Shown here in pieces: positions 24,850 through 34,671 of a DNA stretch of 64,000 nt (position 1 is the stretch's first letter; each line of letters begins with the position of its first letter). The translations under genes and the position numbers were made by a program. Source of the stretch: JAJPXC01 sp964520525 (GTDB taxonomy: Bacteria > Bacteroidota > Bacteroidia > Bacteroidales > Muribaculaceae); assembly GCA_964520525.1 (NCBI GenBank), contig CAZFNR010000002.1, positions 62,001 to 126,000 on the forward strand. The letters run 5' to 3'. The notes under the pieces were generated by a model. It saw only the letters and a list, made by a program, of their open reading frames with translations, was not told where the DNA came from and did not search any database.

Positions 24850-27270
24850 TTAAAAATCGACGGTCAAACGCACATTGAATTGTCGACGTGTCAGATAGTT
24901 CGGAACAGCATACTGAATATTATTGACATCAGTCACCCAATAATAGGAGCTTACATTGGAAATGTCGAGCAGATTGAACACATCAAGTCCAAGCCACACG
25001 CTCTTTATATGGCGGAAAAGGCCATCGCGCGATTCCCCCTCCTTGAGCGGTGACAACAATGCGTAAGAAAGACCGATGTCGATACGCTTATAGGCCGGAG
25101 CCCGGAAATATCCCTTGTCACGAGAACTGCGAGGAGCTGTTGTCGGCAGCCCGTCAGAGAAAATGCCGCGAAGGCTGAATTTTAGTTTGGGAATCTTCGG
25201 AAAATAGTCAGTGAAATACGCAGCGAAGCTATAACGCTGGTCAGTGGGTCGAGGCACTTTTACCCCATTTAACGTTTCCTGCGTTTTCATCAATGAGAAA
25301 CTCACCCAGGAATCAGTCCCAGGCACAAACTGCCCGAACAGTTTCATGTCAAGCCCGGCGGTAAAACCGTTGGTGCTGTTCACTCCGGCATAGACAATCT
25401 TCAAATTATCAACCTCATAAGGAATCAGATTGTCAAGTTTCTTGTAGTAAGCCTCTCCCGACAACTTAAACGGTCGATCAAACGCCCTGAATGTATAGTC
25501 GGCACCGAGTATGAGATGGAAACTCCGCTGTGACTTTATATCTCTGTTGAGGGCAATAACCGTATTGCCATTCTCGTCAGAAACCGGGCGACGATATTCT
25601 TTATAAAATGGGGCCTGATAATAAATGCCCGTGGCAAAACGAAACGCCCACCGGCTATAACGCTCAGGGACAAAAGCCACGTTAATCCTCGGGCTAAACA
25701 ATGTCTCTTTGTTGAAATCCCAGTGTGAGAGCCTCACACCTGCATTGAACGAGAAATATCCCGATGATGTCGACAAGCGGTAGGCGTCTTGAACGAAAAA
25801 CGACACCCGGTTAGTCGAAAAATCTTCACGGGATGTCAGATTGTAAACCATATTGACCGCATCACCGGTAGACGGGAGAGAATAGCCCGAAGAATCGCGT
25901 AGTTCCCACTCACGGGTGCGGTCCATAATCGTCTCTCGGTTATAGGAGACACCATAAGTGAGATTGTGCTTGTTTATGCCGGTATTCCCTTTCAAAGCCA
26001 TTGAGAACACAGATGCCTTAAGGCGGTTACGCGCATGCTCCATATACCGCCCGACACCAAGCTCGCCACCAATGCCATCACCACCGCTACCGCCGGTTGT
26101 TCCAGCCTGATCGAGCCAATATTCACCCGAAATATCATACGCCACAAGCTCATTAGTCAGATAGCCCGATGTCAGGAAAGTGAAATCGGTTTTATTTGAC
26201 GGTTTATATGTCAGCGACAACGCTCCAAAAAATGTCTCGAACTTATCCTTTTCATGACCGTCAAAATAAACCTTGAACTGTTTTGCATCGTCAGAAGTCC
26301 CGAAATTGGTCGTTCGGTCAGTGGGTTTAAACTTATAGTTGTTGATTGCTATATTACCCAAAAAAGAGACTCTCAACTTTGAAGTAGGCTTATATATCAA
26401 ATTGGTCTGATAATCAAGAAAATTAGGGTCGTACTCCCCCTTTGTATCCATAGAGCTGAGCAACGAGGAATTACGTTTGTAGCGGAATCCGTGCAATTGC
26501 GAGAATTTTTTTGAGCTCTGACCCAATGTAAGACTCCCTCCCATCAAGCTCAACGACGCAGAACCTTCAAACGCCTCAGGTTCACGATACTGAATATCAA
26601 GAACCGACGACATTTTATCGCCATACTCGGCAGTGAAACCGCCGGTTGAAAAGCCGATAGCCCCAACCATATCCGGGTTTATGACACTAAGGCCCTCTTG
26701 CTGTCCGGATGACACCAATTGAGGCCGATACACTTCAACCCCGTTGATGTACACGCTGTTTTCATCGTATGTTCCGCCTCTTACCGAATACTGCGACGAC
26801 ATTTCATTGCTTGAATTGACACCGGCCATCGTGGTTATCAACGACTCGACGCTTCCTCCGGAGACATCGGGCGACAATTTATAAGAACCTCCGTCAATAG
26901 TCTGCATCTGAGAAGTCTGTTTCTTGAACTCAGTGATTTCGACCTCATTAAGTTCACGGTTGACAGGCTGCATCGAGACATTGAGCGTCACTTCACCTTT
27001 GGCATCTATCAAATCTCGTTTAACCTCTTTATATCCAAGACAGGTGAATATGACAGTAATCGTATCACGTTCGGCCACCGCCAAAGAATAACCCCCGTCC
27101 AAGCCGGAAGTGCCGCCTATCGCGGTACCGGCTATTCTTACAGTGGCAAATTCAAGCGGCTCATGTTTCTCATCTGTAACCTTTCCATGAATCTTCACCT
27201 CGGCTAACGACGGGATAGAAACAGATAGAGCCAACAGAGCAAATGATATATATCGTAGTAACAGATTCAT
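24850..27270 (-). CDS. TonB-dependent outer-membrane receptor with carboxypeptidase-like N-domain
   Basis: An 806-residue outer-membrane transporter. A signal peptide (MNLLLRYISFALLALSV) is followed by a CarboxypepD_reg-like domain (IHGKVTDEKHEPLEFATVRI) at about residues 25-110. The plug domain comes next (SVESLITTMAGVNSSNEMSSQYSVRGG, then VYINGVEVYRP). A 22-strand beta barrel fills the rest and ends in the aromatic terminal residue pattern VRLTVDF. It lacks a neighbouring SusD-like gene, so it is not part of a classical polysaccharide-utilisation pair. The ligand (siderophore, vitamin, peptide or glycan) cannot be assigned. It is divergent from the UpxY operon. Confidence 0.92.
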   Translation of the reverse strand: MNLLLRYISFALLALSVSIPSLAEVKIHGKVTDEKHEPLEFATVRIAGTAIGGTSGLDGGYSLAVAERDTITVIFTCLGYKEVKRDLIDAKGEVTLNVSMQPVNRELNEVEITEFKKQTSQMQTIDGGSYKLSPDVSGGSVESLITTMAGVNSSNEMSSQYSVRGGTYDENSVYINGVEVYRPQLVSSGQQEGLSVINPDMVGAIGFSTGGFTAEYGDKMSSVLDIQYREPEAFEGSASLSLMGGSLTLGQSSKKFSQLHGFRYKRNSSLLSSMDTKGEYDPNFLDYQTNLIYKPTSKLRVSFLGNIAINNYKFKPTDRTTNFGTSDDAKQFKVYFDGHEKDKFETFFGALSLTYKPSNKTDFTFLTSGYLTNELVAYDISGEYWLDQAGTTGGSGGDGIGGELGVGRYMEHARNRLKASVFSMALKGNTGINKHNLTYGVSYNRETIMDRTREWELRDSSGYSLPSTGDAVNMVYNLTSREDFSTNRVSFFVQDAYRLSTSSGYFSFNAGVRLSHWDFNKETLFSPRINVAFVPERYSRWAFRFATGIYYQAPFYKEYRRPVSDENGNTVIALNRDIKSQRSFHLILGADYTFRAFDRPFKLSGEAYYKKLDNLIPYEVDNLKIVYAGVNSTNGFTAGLDMKLFGQFVPGTDSWVSFSLMKTQETLNGVKVPRPTDQRYSFAAYFTDYFPKIPKLKFSLRGIFSDGLPTTAPRSSRDKGYFRAPAYKRIDIGLSYALLSPLKEGESRDGLFRHIKSVWLGLDVFNLLDISNVSSYYWVTDVNNIQYAVPNYLTRRQFNVRLTVDF

Positions 27271-27306
27271 TATATTTAAGTGAAATTACAACTCTATCAT
27301 AACGTA

Positions 27307-27448
27307 ATTTGCCATCTATAAATTATATATCACGATGAAAAAAGCGAGTTTCATAATGACTGCATCCGAATAAATAATTATCTTTGTAACTGAATTAGGC
27401 CGAAGAACCTCATTCTGACGCCAAGTCATATTTTTGCGAATGGCAAAT
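27307..27448. repeat. 9-bp inverted repeat flanking the UpxY promoter region
   Basis: ATTTGCCAT (27307-27315) and ATGGCAAAT (27440-27448) are perfect inverted copies bounding a 124-base segment that holds the TATCTTTG box. Capsule promoters of Bacteroides fragilis are invertible between inverted repeats. These arms are shorter than known ones and do not extend, so chance is possible. Confidence 0.3.
27379..27386 (+). promoter_or_regulatory. Promoter -7 box of the UpxY polysaccharide operon
   Basis: TATCTTTG fits the consensus 165 bases before the UpxY ATG, leaving a long 5' leader as expected for loci controlled by UpxY antitermination. Confidence 0.5.
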
Positions 27449-27551
27449 GCTTTATCCGGATGGAAAAGAAAATCGCAATCAGCTGCAAACCAGACATTTA
27501 ATGCCTTTGGTGTCCCTAAGTATTGCCTCACACAGCCGCATCAGGTCAAAA

Positions 27552-28094
27552 ATGAACGTTTCCGACACCCAGACAGTCAAATGGTGGGCATTAAGAATCG
27601 CCTACAATAGAGGTCTGAAGGTCAAGCATGAGCTTGACCGACTAAAGATTGAAAACTTTTTGCCCATGACCTGTAAAATGGCCATGAGAGGGGAGCGGAA
27701 AGTGAAATATCTCGTTCCCGCTATCAACAATCTGATTTTCACGAGATGCTCATTTGACAAGCTGAAAGATTATCACGATTCAACAGAGCTGCCGGTAAGA
27801 TATATCATTGACCGGGCAAACGCAGCCCCGATATCCGTACCCGACCGCCAGATGAACAGTTTTATTGCTGTCGCAGGCCAACCCGACCAACAGATAATAT
27901 ACCTTGAACCCGATGTAAACGGATGGCAAAAAGGTGACATGGTCAGAATAACCGGTGGAGTATTCGCCGGGGCTGAGGGGCATTTTCTTCGGCTCAAAGG
28001 CGATAGAAGAGTCGTTGTTTCAATCGACGGCGTTGCTGCCGTCGCCACGACATTCATCCACCCATCATTAGTCGAAAAAATCAATCAACGATGA
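27552..28094 (+). CDS. UpxY family transcription antiterminator (NusG-like)
   Basis: A 180-residue specialised NusG paralogue that binds RNA polymerase and prevents premature termination in the leader of its own polysaccharide operon. The NGN domain begins KWWALRIAYNRGLKVKHELD and includes IENFLPM. The C-terminal KOW domain is GDMVRITGGVFAGAEGHFLR with GDRRVVVSIDGVAAVAT. The frame extends 35 codons upstream (27447) without resemblance, so the ATG at 27552 is chosen. Its stop overlaps ugd as ATGA. UpxZ, the usual inhibitor partner encoded next to UpxY in Bacteroides, is absent here. Confidence 0.9.
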   Translation: MNVSDTQTVKWWALRIAYNRGLKVKHELDRLKIENFLPMTCKMAMRGERKVKYLVPAINNLIFTRCSFDKLKDYHDSTELPVRYIIDRANAAPISVPDRQMNSFIAVAGQPDQQIIYLEPDVNGWQKGDMVRITGGVFAGAEGHFLRLKGDRRVVVSIDGVAAVATTFIHPSLVEKINQR

Positions 28095-29401
28095 ATATAG
28101 CAATTGTAGGGACAGGCTATGTCGGACTCGTTTCAGGAGCCTGCTTCTCTGAGGTCGGCATAGATGTAACTTGCGTCGACGTTGACGCTAACAAAATCGA
28201 AAAATTAAAAAAAGGCGAAATCCCAATCTACGAACCGGGGCTCGATGACCTCGTCACTCGAAACGTCGACGCCGGACGCCTGCACTTCACCACAGACCTG
28301 GCCTCCTGCCTCGACAATGTGGAAGTAGTGTTTTGCGCCGTCGGCACTCCGCCCGATGAAGATGGGAGCGCCGACCTGAGATATGTCGTCGAAGTCGCCC
28401 GAGCATTTGGTCGCAACATAAACAGCTATGCCATACTTGTGACAAAGAGCACAGTTCCCGTCGGGACTTCAAAAATCATCAAAAAAGTGGTTCAAGAGGA
28501 ACTCGACAAACGGGGCATCAGCATACCGTTTGAAGTGGCGTCAAACCCTGAGTTTTTGAAGGAGGGGGCGGCAATCAAGGATTTCATGTCGCCCGACCGT
28601 GTTGTCATAGGCATCGAAAGCGAAAGAGCCCGCAAAGTAATGGAGCGCCTATACCGCCCATTCCTGCTCAACAACTTTCGGGTCATATTCATGGATATTC
28701 CATCGGCCGAGATGACCAAGTACGCAGCCAATTCAATGCTTGCAACGCGTATCTCGTTTATGAACGACATAGCCAATCTTTGCGAACTTGTCGGCGCCGA
28801 TGTAAACATGGTACGCAAAGGAATCGGAACCGACGCTCGTATTGGGAACAAATTCCTTTACGCAGGTTGCGGATACGGCGGCTCATGTTTCCCGAAAGAT
28901 GTCAAGGCATTGATGAACACCGGCCGTCAGCACGGCTATACCATGAAGGTGATAGAAGCTGTCGAAGAGGTGAATAAAGCTCAAAAATCCATCGTTTACA
29001 GGAAACTTAAACGGACCTTGGGAAATTTGAATAATAAAAAAATCGCTATCTGGGGGCTCTCTTTCAAACCGGAAACCGACGATATGCGCGAAGCACCCGC
29101 ATTGGAAATTATTGACAGGCTAATCTCAGATGGAGCAAATGTTGTGGTATACGATCCGGTAGCTATGGACGAATGCCGACGCCGCATAGGCGACAAGGTG
29201 GCTTATGCAAAGGATATGTATGAAGCCATTATTGACGTTGACGCGCTCGCCATGCTCACAGAATGGAAGCAGTTCAGAGTCCCGTCTTGGAAAATAATGG
29301 CTCGTGCCATGAAACGCAAACTCGTCATTGACGGACGAAACATTTATGACCCTGCGGAATTGAAAGAAGAAGGGTTTGAATACCACTGTATAGGTAAATA
29401 A
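28091..29401 (+). CDS. ugd: UDP-glucose 6-dehydrogenase
   Basis: A 436-residue NAD-dependent enzyme oxidising UDP-glucose to UDP-glucuronate for the polysaccharide. The Rossmann start is MNIAIVGTGYVGLVSGACFS. The catalytic cysteine is C266 in GYGGSCFPKDV, with K/N residues in KYAANSMLATRISF and NPEFLKEGAA. The length and motifs match UGDs. A related UDP-ManNAc dehydrogenase is possible but less likely from these motifs. Translationally coupled to upxY, so a sugar-acid residue is expected in the glycan. Confidence 0.92.
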   Translation: MNIAIVGTGYVGLVSGACFSEVGIDVTCVDVDANKIEKLKKGEIPIYEPGLDDLVTRNVDAGRLHFTTDLASCLDNVEVVFCAVGTPPDEDGSADLRYVVEVARAFGRNINSYAILVTKSTVPVGTSKIIKKVVQEELDKRGISIPFEVASNPEFLKEGAAIKDFMSPDRVVIGIESERARKVMERLYRPFLLNNFRVIFMDIPSAEMTKYAANSMLATRISFMNDIANLCELVGADVNMVRKGIGTDARIGNKFLYAGCGYGGSCFPKDVKALMNTGRQHGYTMKVIEAVEEVNKAQKSIVYRKLKRTLGNLNNKKIAIWGLSFKPETDDMREAPALEIIDRLISDGANVVVYDPVAMDECRRRIGDKVAYAKDMYEAIIDVDALAMLTEWKQFRVPSWKIMARAMKRKLVIDGRNIYDPAELKEEGFEYHCIGK

Positions 29402-29407
29402 GCCTCT

Positions 29408-30349
29408 ATGTCGGTAAGCGTAATCATTCCTGTACACAACCAAGAAAAAACGATTGGTAAAGCGATTGAATCAGCTTTAAACCAACGTGCCGCCGACATT
29501 GAAGTAATCGTGATCAATGACGGTTCAGACGACCGGACAGTTGAGATTGTCAAAAAATACGGAAGCCGCGTCAAGATAATCAATCACAATCAAAAATCAG
29601 GTCTGTACAATTCTCGTTTTGACGGAATATCAGCAGCCTCCGGCGATTGGATAACATTCATAGACGGCGACGACTTCATAAGCCGGTCGGCAGTAGCTGA
29701 TTGCTTGTCAACAGCAAACGCAACCGGTGCCGACATCATCCAAATGAGAATAAAACGACGTTTTAACCGTTTAGGTGTCACTACAGAACTGCGTCATCAA
29801 CAATACGACACAGACAACGCGTTCGACTCGGTCGTATACAACGACAAGCTATTTCCGGTCCAATGCTGGGGCAAATTGTATAAGTCTACTTTATTGAGAC
29901 CTTTGGTCGACAAACACATCGCATACCGTGGAATGTGGGGAGAAGACCGTCTGTTTAACCTCCCGATATTTGCGAAATCGCCAAATATTTCGATGTGCGA
30001 ATCGGCTGAGTATATATACTGCTGGGGTGGCTTTACGTCCCGACAGACCGATTGCCTATCTGAATATGTAGCCGTCGAGTCATTAAAGCGGATGTTTCTG
30101 AATGACAACGGGCTTATGAACGACCGTATCAGCCGTTTGATGAAAATGGAATTAATCAAGATAATCCGCTATGGCACTCGCCAATTAATCAATTCCGGGC
30201 AAAGCCGAAAACAGATTATTGACCGATTGGTTAATTGCGGGATAGATTATTCCGATACTGACATAAATACCTGCCCGATTGCTATATACCGCCAATCTAA
30301 ATATTCTATGACACGTATCGCCAAACGCCTAATCCGCACGTTGCTATAA
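29408..30349 (+). CDS. Glycosyltransferase family 2
   Basis: A 313-residue GT-A transferase: SVIIPVHNQEKTIGKAIESA at the start, VINDGSDDRT, and the metal-binding FIDGDDF near residue 85. AYRGMWGEDRLFNLPIF is the acceptor-side acidic ED motif. Cytoplasmic, no membrane segment. First of four transferases in the operon; the linkage made is unknown. Confidence 0.88.
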   Translation: MSVSVIIPVHNQEKTIGKAIESALNQRAADIEVIVINDGSDDRTVEIVKKYGSRVKIINHNQKSGLYNSRFDGISAASGDWITFIDGDDFISRSAVADCLSTANATGADIIQMRIKRRFNRLGVTTELRHQQYDTDNAFDSVVYNDKLFPVQCWGKLYKSTLLRPLVDKHIAYRGMWGEDRLFNLPIFAKSPNISMCESAEYIYCWGGFTSRQTDCLSEYVAVESLKRMFLNDNGLMNDRISRLMKMELIKIIRYGTRQLINSGQSRKQIIDRLVNCGIDYSDTDINTCPIAIYRQSKYSMTRIAKRLIRTLL

Positions 30350-30353
30350 AATC

Positions 30354-31556
30354 ATGCCATCCATTAAGCCACGCATATTAATCAACATCCATTATTTGGA
30401 GATAGGCGGTGCCGAACGAGCATTATTGGGGCTCTTAAACGCCATCGACACCGACAAAGTCGATGTCGATTTATTTATAAATCAGCATACGGGTGAGCTA
30501 ATGCGTCTAATCCCTCCCGGCATAAATTTGCTCCCTGAAAACAAAAGATACGCGACCATCGAACAGCCGATGATTAACGTTTTGCGCAAAGGTCATATTG
30601 ATATTATAATCGCAAGACTAATTGCGAAAATAAGGCATCACCGTTACATCAAGAGATTGGCCGAAAAGCCAAAGGAGGACGGGTCGATATTTCACTATGT
30701 CGCCACTTGCGTTACCCCATTGCTGCCATCACTATACGATTTGGGGAAATACGATTTGGCGATTAGTTTCTTGACGCCCCATCACATAGTGGCTAAAAAA
30801 GTTAATGCTAAAACTAAAATAGCATGGATTCACACCGATTATTCCACGGTCAACATCGACAAAGAAAAAGAGCTGCCAATTTGGGATAGTTTTGACTATA
30901 TCGCATCAATTTCGCCAGACGTAACGAGAAGTTTTGCCTCGGCATTCCCATCACTGGCAACGAAGATAATTGAGATAGAAAACATCATCAGCCCCACATT
31001 CATCAAAGCGCAATCAAAGACATTCGCCCCTGAAGAAATGCGAGGCGACGAATTCAAGATATTGTCCATCGGCCGCTTCTCATACGCCAAGAATTTCGAA
31101 AACATCCCGTTCATCGCCGACCTGTTGCGACAACGCGGGCTACGCTTCAAGTGGTACATCATCGGCTTTGGCGACGACAACGAACTGTTGCGCAACATAA
31201 GGCTCACTCAAACCGACGACTGTGTAATCATCCTCGGGAAAAAAGAGAACCCATATCCCTACATCTCCGCTTGCGACCTGTATGCGCAACCGTCACGATA
31301 CGAAGGCAAGTCAATAACCGTCAGAGAAGCCCAGATACTGCGCAAGCCCGTATTGATAACCGACTATCCAACGGCTTCATCACAAGTAGTCAATGGCTCT
31401 GACGGGATTATATGCGAGATGGATAATGAAAGCATCGCTAAAGCGATTTTGCTACTCGCTAAGTCTCCACAAATGAGAGAGCGACTAATTAATCATTTGC
31501 AGACCATCGACCATGGGAATGAGCAAGAAGTCAGGAAACTGTATGATTTAATTTGA
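30354..31556 (+). CDS. Glycosyltransferase family 4
   Basis: A 400-residue GT-B transferase. The N-domain starts ILINIHYLEIGGAERALLGLL, the GGAE acceptor loop. The C-domain has ILSIGRFSYAKNFENI (donor phosphate-binding residues), IGFGDD and a degenerate E-x7-E near SRYEGKSITVREAQILRKPV. It starts 4 bases after the GT2 stop. Codon usage and composition look more AT-rich than the flanking housekeeping genes. Sugar specificity unknown. Confidence 0.88.
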   Translation: MPSIKPRILINIHYLEIGGAERALLGLLNAIDTDKVDVDLFINQHTGELMRLIPPGINLLPENKRYATIEQPMINVLRKGHIDIIIARLIAKIRHHRYIKRLAEKPKEDGSIFHYVATCVTPLLPSLYDLGKYDLAISFLTPHHIVAKKVNAKTKIAWIHTDYSTVNIDKEKELPIWDSFDYIASISPDVTRSFASAFPSLATKIIEIENIISPTFIKAQSKTFAPEEMRGDEFKILSIGRFSYAKNFENIPFIADLLRQRGLRFKWYIIGFGDDNELLRNIRLTQTDDCVIILGKKENPYPYISACDLYAQPSRYEGKSITVREAQILRKPVLITDYPTASSQVVNGSDGIICEMDNESIAKAILLLAKSPQMRERLINHLQTIDHGNEQEVRKLYDLI

Positions 31557-31599
31557 ACTTACGCTAAAATTTAATCTACAATAGATTGATACACGCTAT

Positions 31600-32691
31600 A
31601 TGTTAAGCGGAATATTTTCAAATTATAATTGGATGGTAGCCTCCACAATAATTGGTGTGCTATATGCATTCTATCTAATGTCGCTTCCAAATAACCGACT
31701 AATCAAAGGGACTGATAAAAATGTAGTTCCCTGGATTTTAGCTATCTTTGTAACAATTTACATCGGCACACGCCCGATATGGGCCTATGCAGATACGCAA
31801 CTATACACAACGATGTATAACCTTCTGCAAAAAGGAATCTGGACAGAAGTTAGAGGAGGCGAGACCGAACCATTCTGGGCTTTTATACAATACGCGTCAG
31901 TCCCGTATTTAAGTGCGTCAGGTTGGTTAACAGTAATATCAATTTTCTATGTAGGAGGGATGACAGTTGCCGCGAAAAGATGGTTTCCCCGGCACTTTTT
32001 AATGGCACTGATTTTCCTATTCACCTCATATTCTTTCTTCTCTTATGGCACTAACGGCATTCGTAACGGTATGGCGACAAGTATAGCCATGATCGGATTG
32101 TCTTTTTTCAATAAAGACCGCAAAGAATTAGCCATAGGATATGTTTTTCTCATAATCGCTTACTTCACACACAAATCGTGTCTTCTCATATTCGCCGCAG
32201 CCACCGCCGCAAGATTTTTCAAAAACATAAATATCAATGTATGTATATGGTTCGGTTGTATTTTATTGAGTCTTTTGTTTGCCGAACCGATGAAAGACCT
32301 GGTGGCAGGATTGATAGAAGATAAACGCGCGGCGCATTATATACATCAACAGGTTGCTACACAAGGAGTAGTTGCCTTTTCCCGCACCGGTTTCCGATGG
32401 GATTTTTTACTATATAGCGCACTGCCGATAGCACTTGGATGGTACGCTATCACAAAACAGAAAATCAAAGATGAAACCTACATTTTTCTACTGACAACCT
32501 ATATTTTCGCTAATTCTGTATGGTGCTTGATTAACTCAGTCGCATACTCTAATAGATTTGCATATCTATCATGGTTTCTGTATCCTGTAATCATAATTTA
32601 TCCATTGGCAAAGTTAAAAGTCGCCCCGTCACAAGGAGTTATCGCAGGAGCCCTGCTCATTTTCTTCATCATCTTTAATTGGCTATTCTGA
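31600..32691 (+). CDS. EpsG family polysaccharide polymerase (Wzy-type)
   Basis: A 363-residue multi-pass membrane protein with about ten hydrophobic segments. EpsG-family hallmarks include DTQLYTTMYNLLQKG after the early helices, SYGTNGIRNGMATSIAMIG and YFTHKSCLLIF. The family polymerises lipid-linked repeat units on the periplasmic side. Composition is visibly AT-rich. Being the sole polymerase candidate in the operon, it suggests a Wzx/Wzy-dependent glycan, yet no flippase gene accompanies it. Confidence 0.82.
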   Translation: MLSGIFSNYNWMVASTIIGVLYAFYLMSLPNNRLIKGTDKNVVPWILAIFVTIYIGTRPIWAYADTQLYTTMYNLLQKGIWTEVRGGETEPFWAFIQYASVPYLSASGWLTVISIFYVGGMTVAAKRWFPRHFLMALIFLFTSYSFFSYGTNGIRNGMATSIAMIGLSFFNKDRKELAIGYVFLIIAYFTHKSCLLIFAAATAARFFKNININVCIWFGCILLSLLFAEPMKDLVAGLIEDKRAAHYIHQQVATQGVVAFSRTGFRWDFLLYSALPIALGWYAITKQKIKDETYIFLLTTYIFANSVWCLINSVAYSNRFAYLSWFLYPVIIIYPLAKLKVAPSQGVIAGALLIFFIIFNWLF

Positions 32692-32694
32692 TTA

Positions 32695-33579
32695 ATGGAA
32701 CTTCTCACCATATTCACCCCGACATATAACCGGGCTCATACACTCCCTCGTTTGTATAACAGTCTTTGCCGGCAAACCTGCAAAAATTTCCGATGGCTTG
32801 TTATTGACGATGGGTCAACCGACAACACCAAAGATTTAATCAAAACGTATATCGGCGATTCTCAATTCAAAATTGATTATATAAAAAAAGAAAACGGCGG
32901 CCTTTACACGGGATACAACACCGCCTACGCAAACATCGAAACGGAGCTGAACGTGTGCATCGACAGCGATGACTTCATGCCCGATGATGCCGTTGAGATA
33001 ATCTCAACGAGGTGGAAAGAGCAAGGCGGTAATCAATACGCCGGACTCGTAGGACTTGATTTCCTAACCGATGGCAAACCTATTTCCGGATACTTCCCAC
33101 CTGATTTAAATGAAGTATATCTCTTCGATTTAAAATCAAAACGGCTCCACACCGGAGATTCGAAACAAGTAATGCGCACTGATTTAATGAAATCTGTCGC
33201 ACCTCAAATAGGATTTGAGGGAGAAAAAGATTTCAATCCCTACTATATGCTAATAAAAGCTGCCGACACGCTTCCGATGATAGTTATCAACAAAAACCTT
33301 TGTTTTGTTGAATATCAGGAATCAGACAGTATGTCAAGAAATATCTACCGGCAATACGTGCGAAGCCCTAAAAGTTTCGCAAAAACGAGAGAATTGGAAA
33401 TGAGACTGTCGCGCACGACGTTTAATCATAAGATAAGGTCGGCGATTCATTACGCGGCAGAGTGCCGATTGGCAAATCAATCGGCATTTACCCACAGAAA
33501 TCCATGCCGATTGCTGACTTTAGCCCTCTATCCGATAGGGCTTGCCCTGTATCATCATATTAAGCATAAATCGAAATGA
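32695..33579 (+). CDS. Glycosyltransferase family 2
   Basis: A 294-residue GT-A enzyme beginning ELLTIFTPTYNRAHTLPRLY, with LVIDDGSTDNT and the metal motif VCIDSDDFMPDDAV. Residues after 110 (GLVGLDFLTDG, SGYFPPDLNE) form the acceptor region. This is close to the group commonly seen in Bacteroides capsule loci. It is coupled by an ATGA overlap to the next GT4, so the two probably act consecutively. Confidence 0.88.
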   Translation: MELLTIFTPTYNRAHTLPRLYNSLCRQTCKNFRWLVIDDGSTDNTKDLIKTYIGDSQFKIDYIKKENGGLYTGYNTAYANIETELNVCIDSDDFMPDDAVEIISTRWKEQGGNQYAGLVGLDFLTDGKPISGYFPPDLNEVYLFDLKSKRLHTGDSKQVMRTDLMKSVAPQIGFEGEKDFNPYYMLIKAADTLPMIVINKNLCFVEYQESDSMSRNIYRQYVRSPKSFAKTRELEMRLSRTTFNHKIRSAIHYAAECRLANQSAFTHRNPCRLLTLALYPIGLALYHHIKHKSK

Positions 33580-34646
33580 GGATTTTACATATAATCACAT
33601 CGTTGCACACCGGTGGAGCCGAAAAGCTCTTGGTTGACCTATTACCGCGGTTTCGCGATATGGGACACGATGTCGAACTGCTATTATTTGATGGAACAGA
33701 AACCCCATTTCACAAAGAGCTGTCAAATGCGGGGATTAAAATACACAGCCTATCCAAAGGTGGGAATGTGTATAATCCGATAAATATTTTTCGTGTAAGA
33801 GAATACCTCAAACGATTTGACATCATACACACCCATAACACTGCATGCCAGTATTTCGCATCAATAGCAAGCCGATTAAGCCGACACAAAGGTAAACTTG
33901 TCACTACGGAGCATAACACGACCAACCGACGACGTGGCATACCATTTTTTCGACTTATCGACAAGTGGATGTATCAACGATATGAACGCATCATATGTAT
34001 AGCCGATTCGACAGCATCTAATTTGGAAGATTTCATCGGCAAAGACCAAAATATCCGAGTTATTAACAATGGCATTGATGTTTCAAAATTCCGAGCGGCT
34101 TCACAAAATAAAGTTTATCCCGACAAAGAAGTTATCATTTCAATGATTGCCGCATTTCGTCCTCAAAAGAATCAAGACGCATTGATAAAGGCAATGTCAT
34201 TACTTCCCGATAATTACCGTTTATGGCTTGTCGGCGACGGCATTCGCCGCAAGTCATTAGAAGCATTAACCGACAGTCTCGGGCTCAACAATCGAGTCGA
34301 GTTCCTCGGTGTCAGATCTGATATCCCCGCCATAATGGAAAAAAGCCATATAATAGTTCTATCTTCCCATTGGGAGGGACTATCATTATCATCTATCGAA
34401 GGTTGCGCATCGGGACGCCCGGTGATAGCATCCGATGTCCAAGGACTGAGAGAGGTCATCGGTGGCGCCGGCATACTTTTTCCTGACGGCGATTACGAGA
34501 AACTCGCGCAGGAAATCTCACACCTCTCAACCGATTCGGATTATTATGACTTAATCGCAAAACGCTGCCAAAACAGAGCCAATGATTACGACATAAACAA
34601 AATGGCACGGCGCTATAACGAAGTATATTTATCAATGATAAATTAA
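33576..34646 (+). CDS. Glycosyltransferase family 4
   Basis: A 356-residue GT-B transferase: MRILHIITSLHTGGAEKLLVDL, the TEHNTTNRRRG segment of the N-domain, VINNGIDVSKF at the hinge, IAAFRPQKNQDALIKAM (donor binding), LVGDG and LSSHWEGLSLSSIEGCASGRPVI carrying the E-x7-E signature. Coupled to the upstream GT2 by an ATGA overlap. Fourth and last transferase in the locus. Confidence 0.9.
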   Translation: MRILHIITSLHTGGAEKLLVDLLPRFRDMGHDVELLLFDGTETPFHKELSNAGIKIHSLSKGGNVYNPINIFRVREYLKRFDIIHTHNTACQYFASIASRLSRHKGKLVTTEHNTTNRRRGIPFFRLIDKWMYQRYERIICIADSTASNLEDFIGKDQNIRVINNGIDVSKFRAASQNKVYPDKEVIISMIAAFRPQKNQDALIKAMSLLPDNYRLWLVGDGIRRKSLEALTDSLGLNNRVEFLGVRSDIPAIMEKSHIIVLSSHWEGLSLSSIEGCASGRPVIASDVQGLREVIGGAGILFPDGDYEKLAQEISHLSTDSDYYDLIAKRCQNRANDYDINKMARRYNEVYLSMIN

Positions 34647-34671
34647 AACCAACATTTTTAAGCAACATATT

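Noticed and set aside
27447..27551. N-terminal extension of the UpxY frame from 27447
   Set aside because: The 35 extra residues do not resemble the NGN domain and lie in the expected leader; the internal ATG at 27552 begins just before the conserved KWWALR motif.
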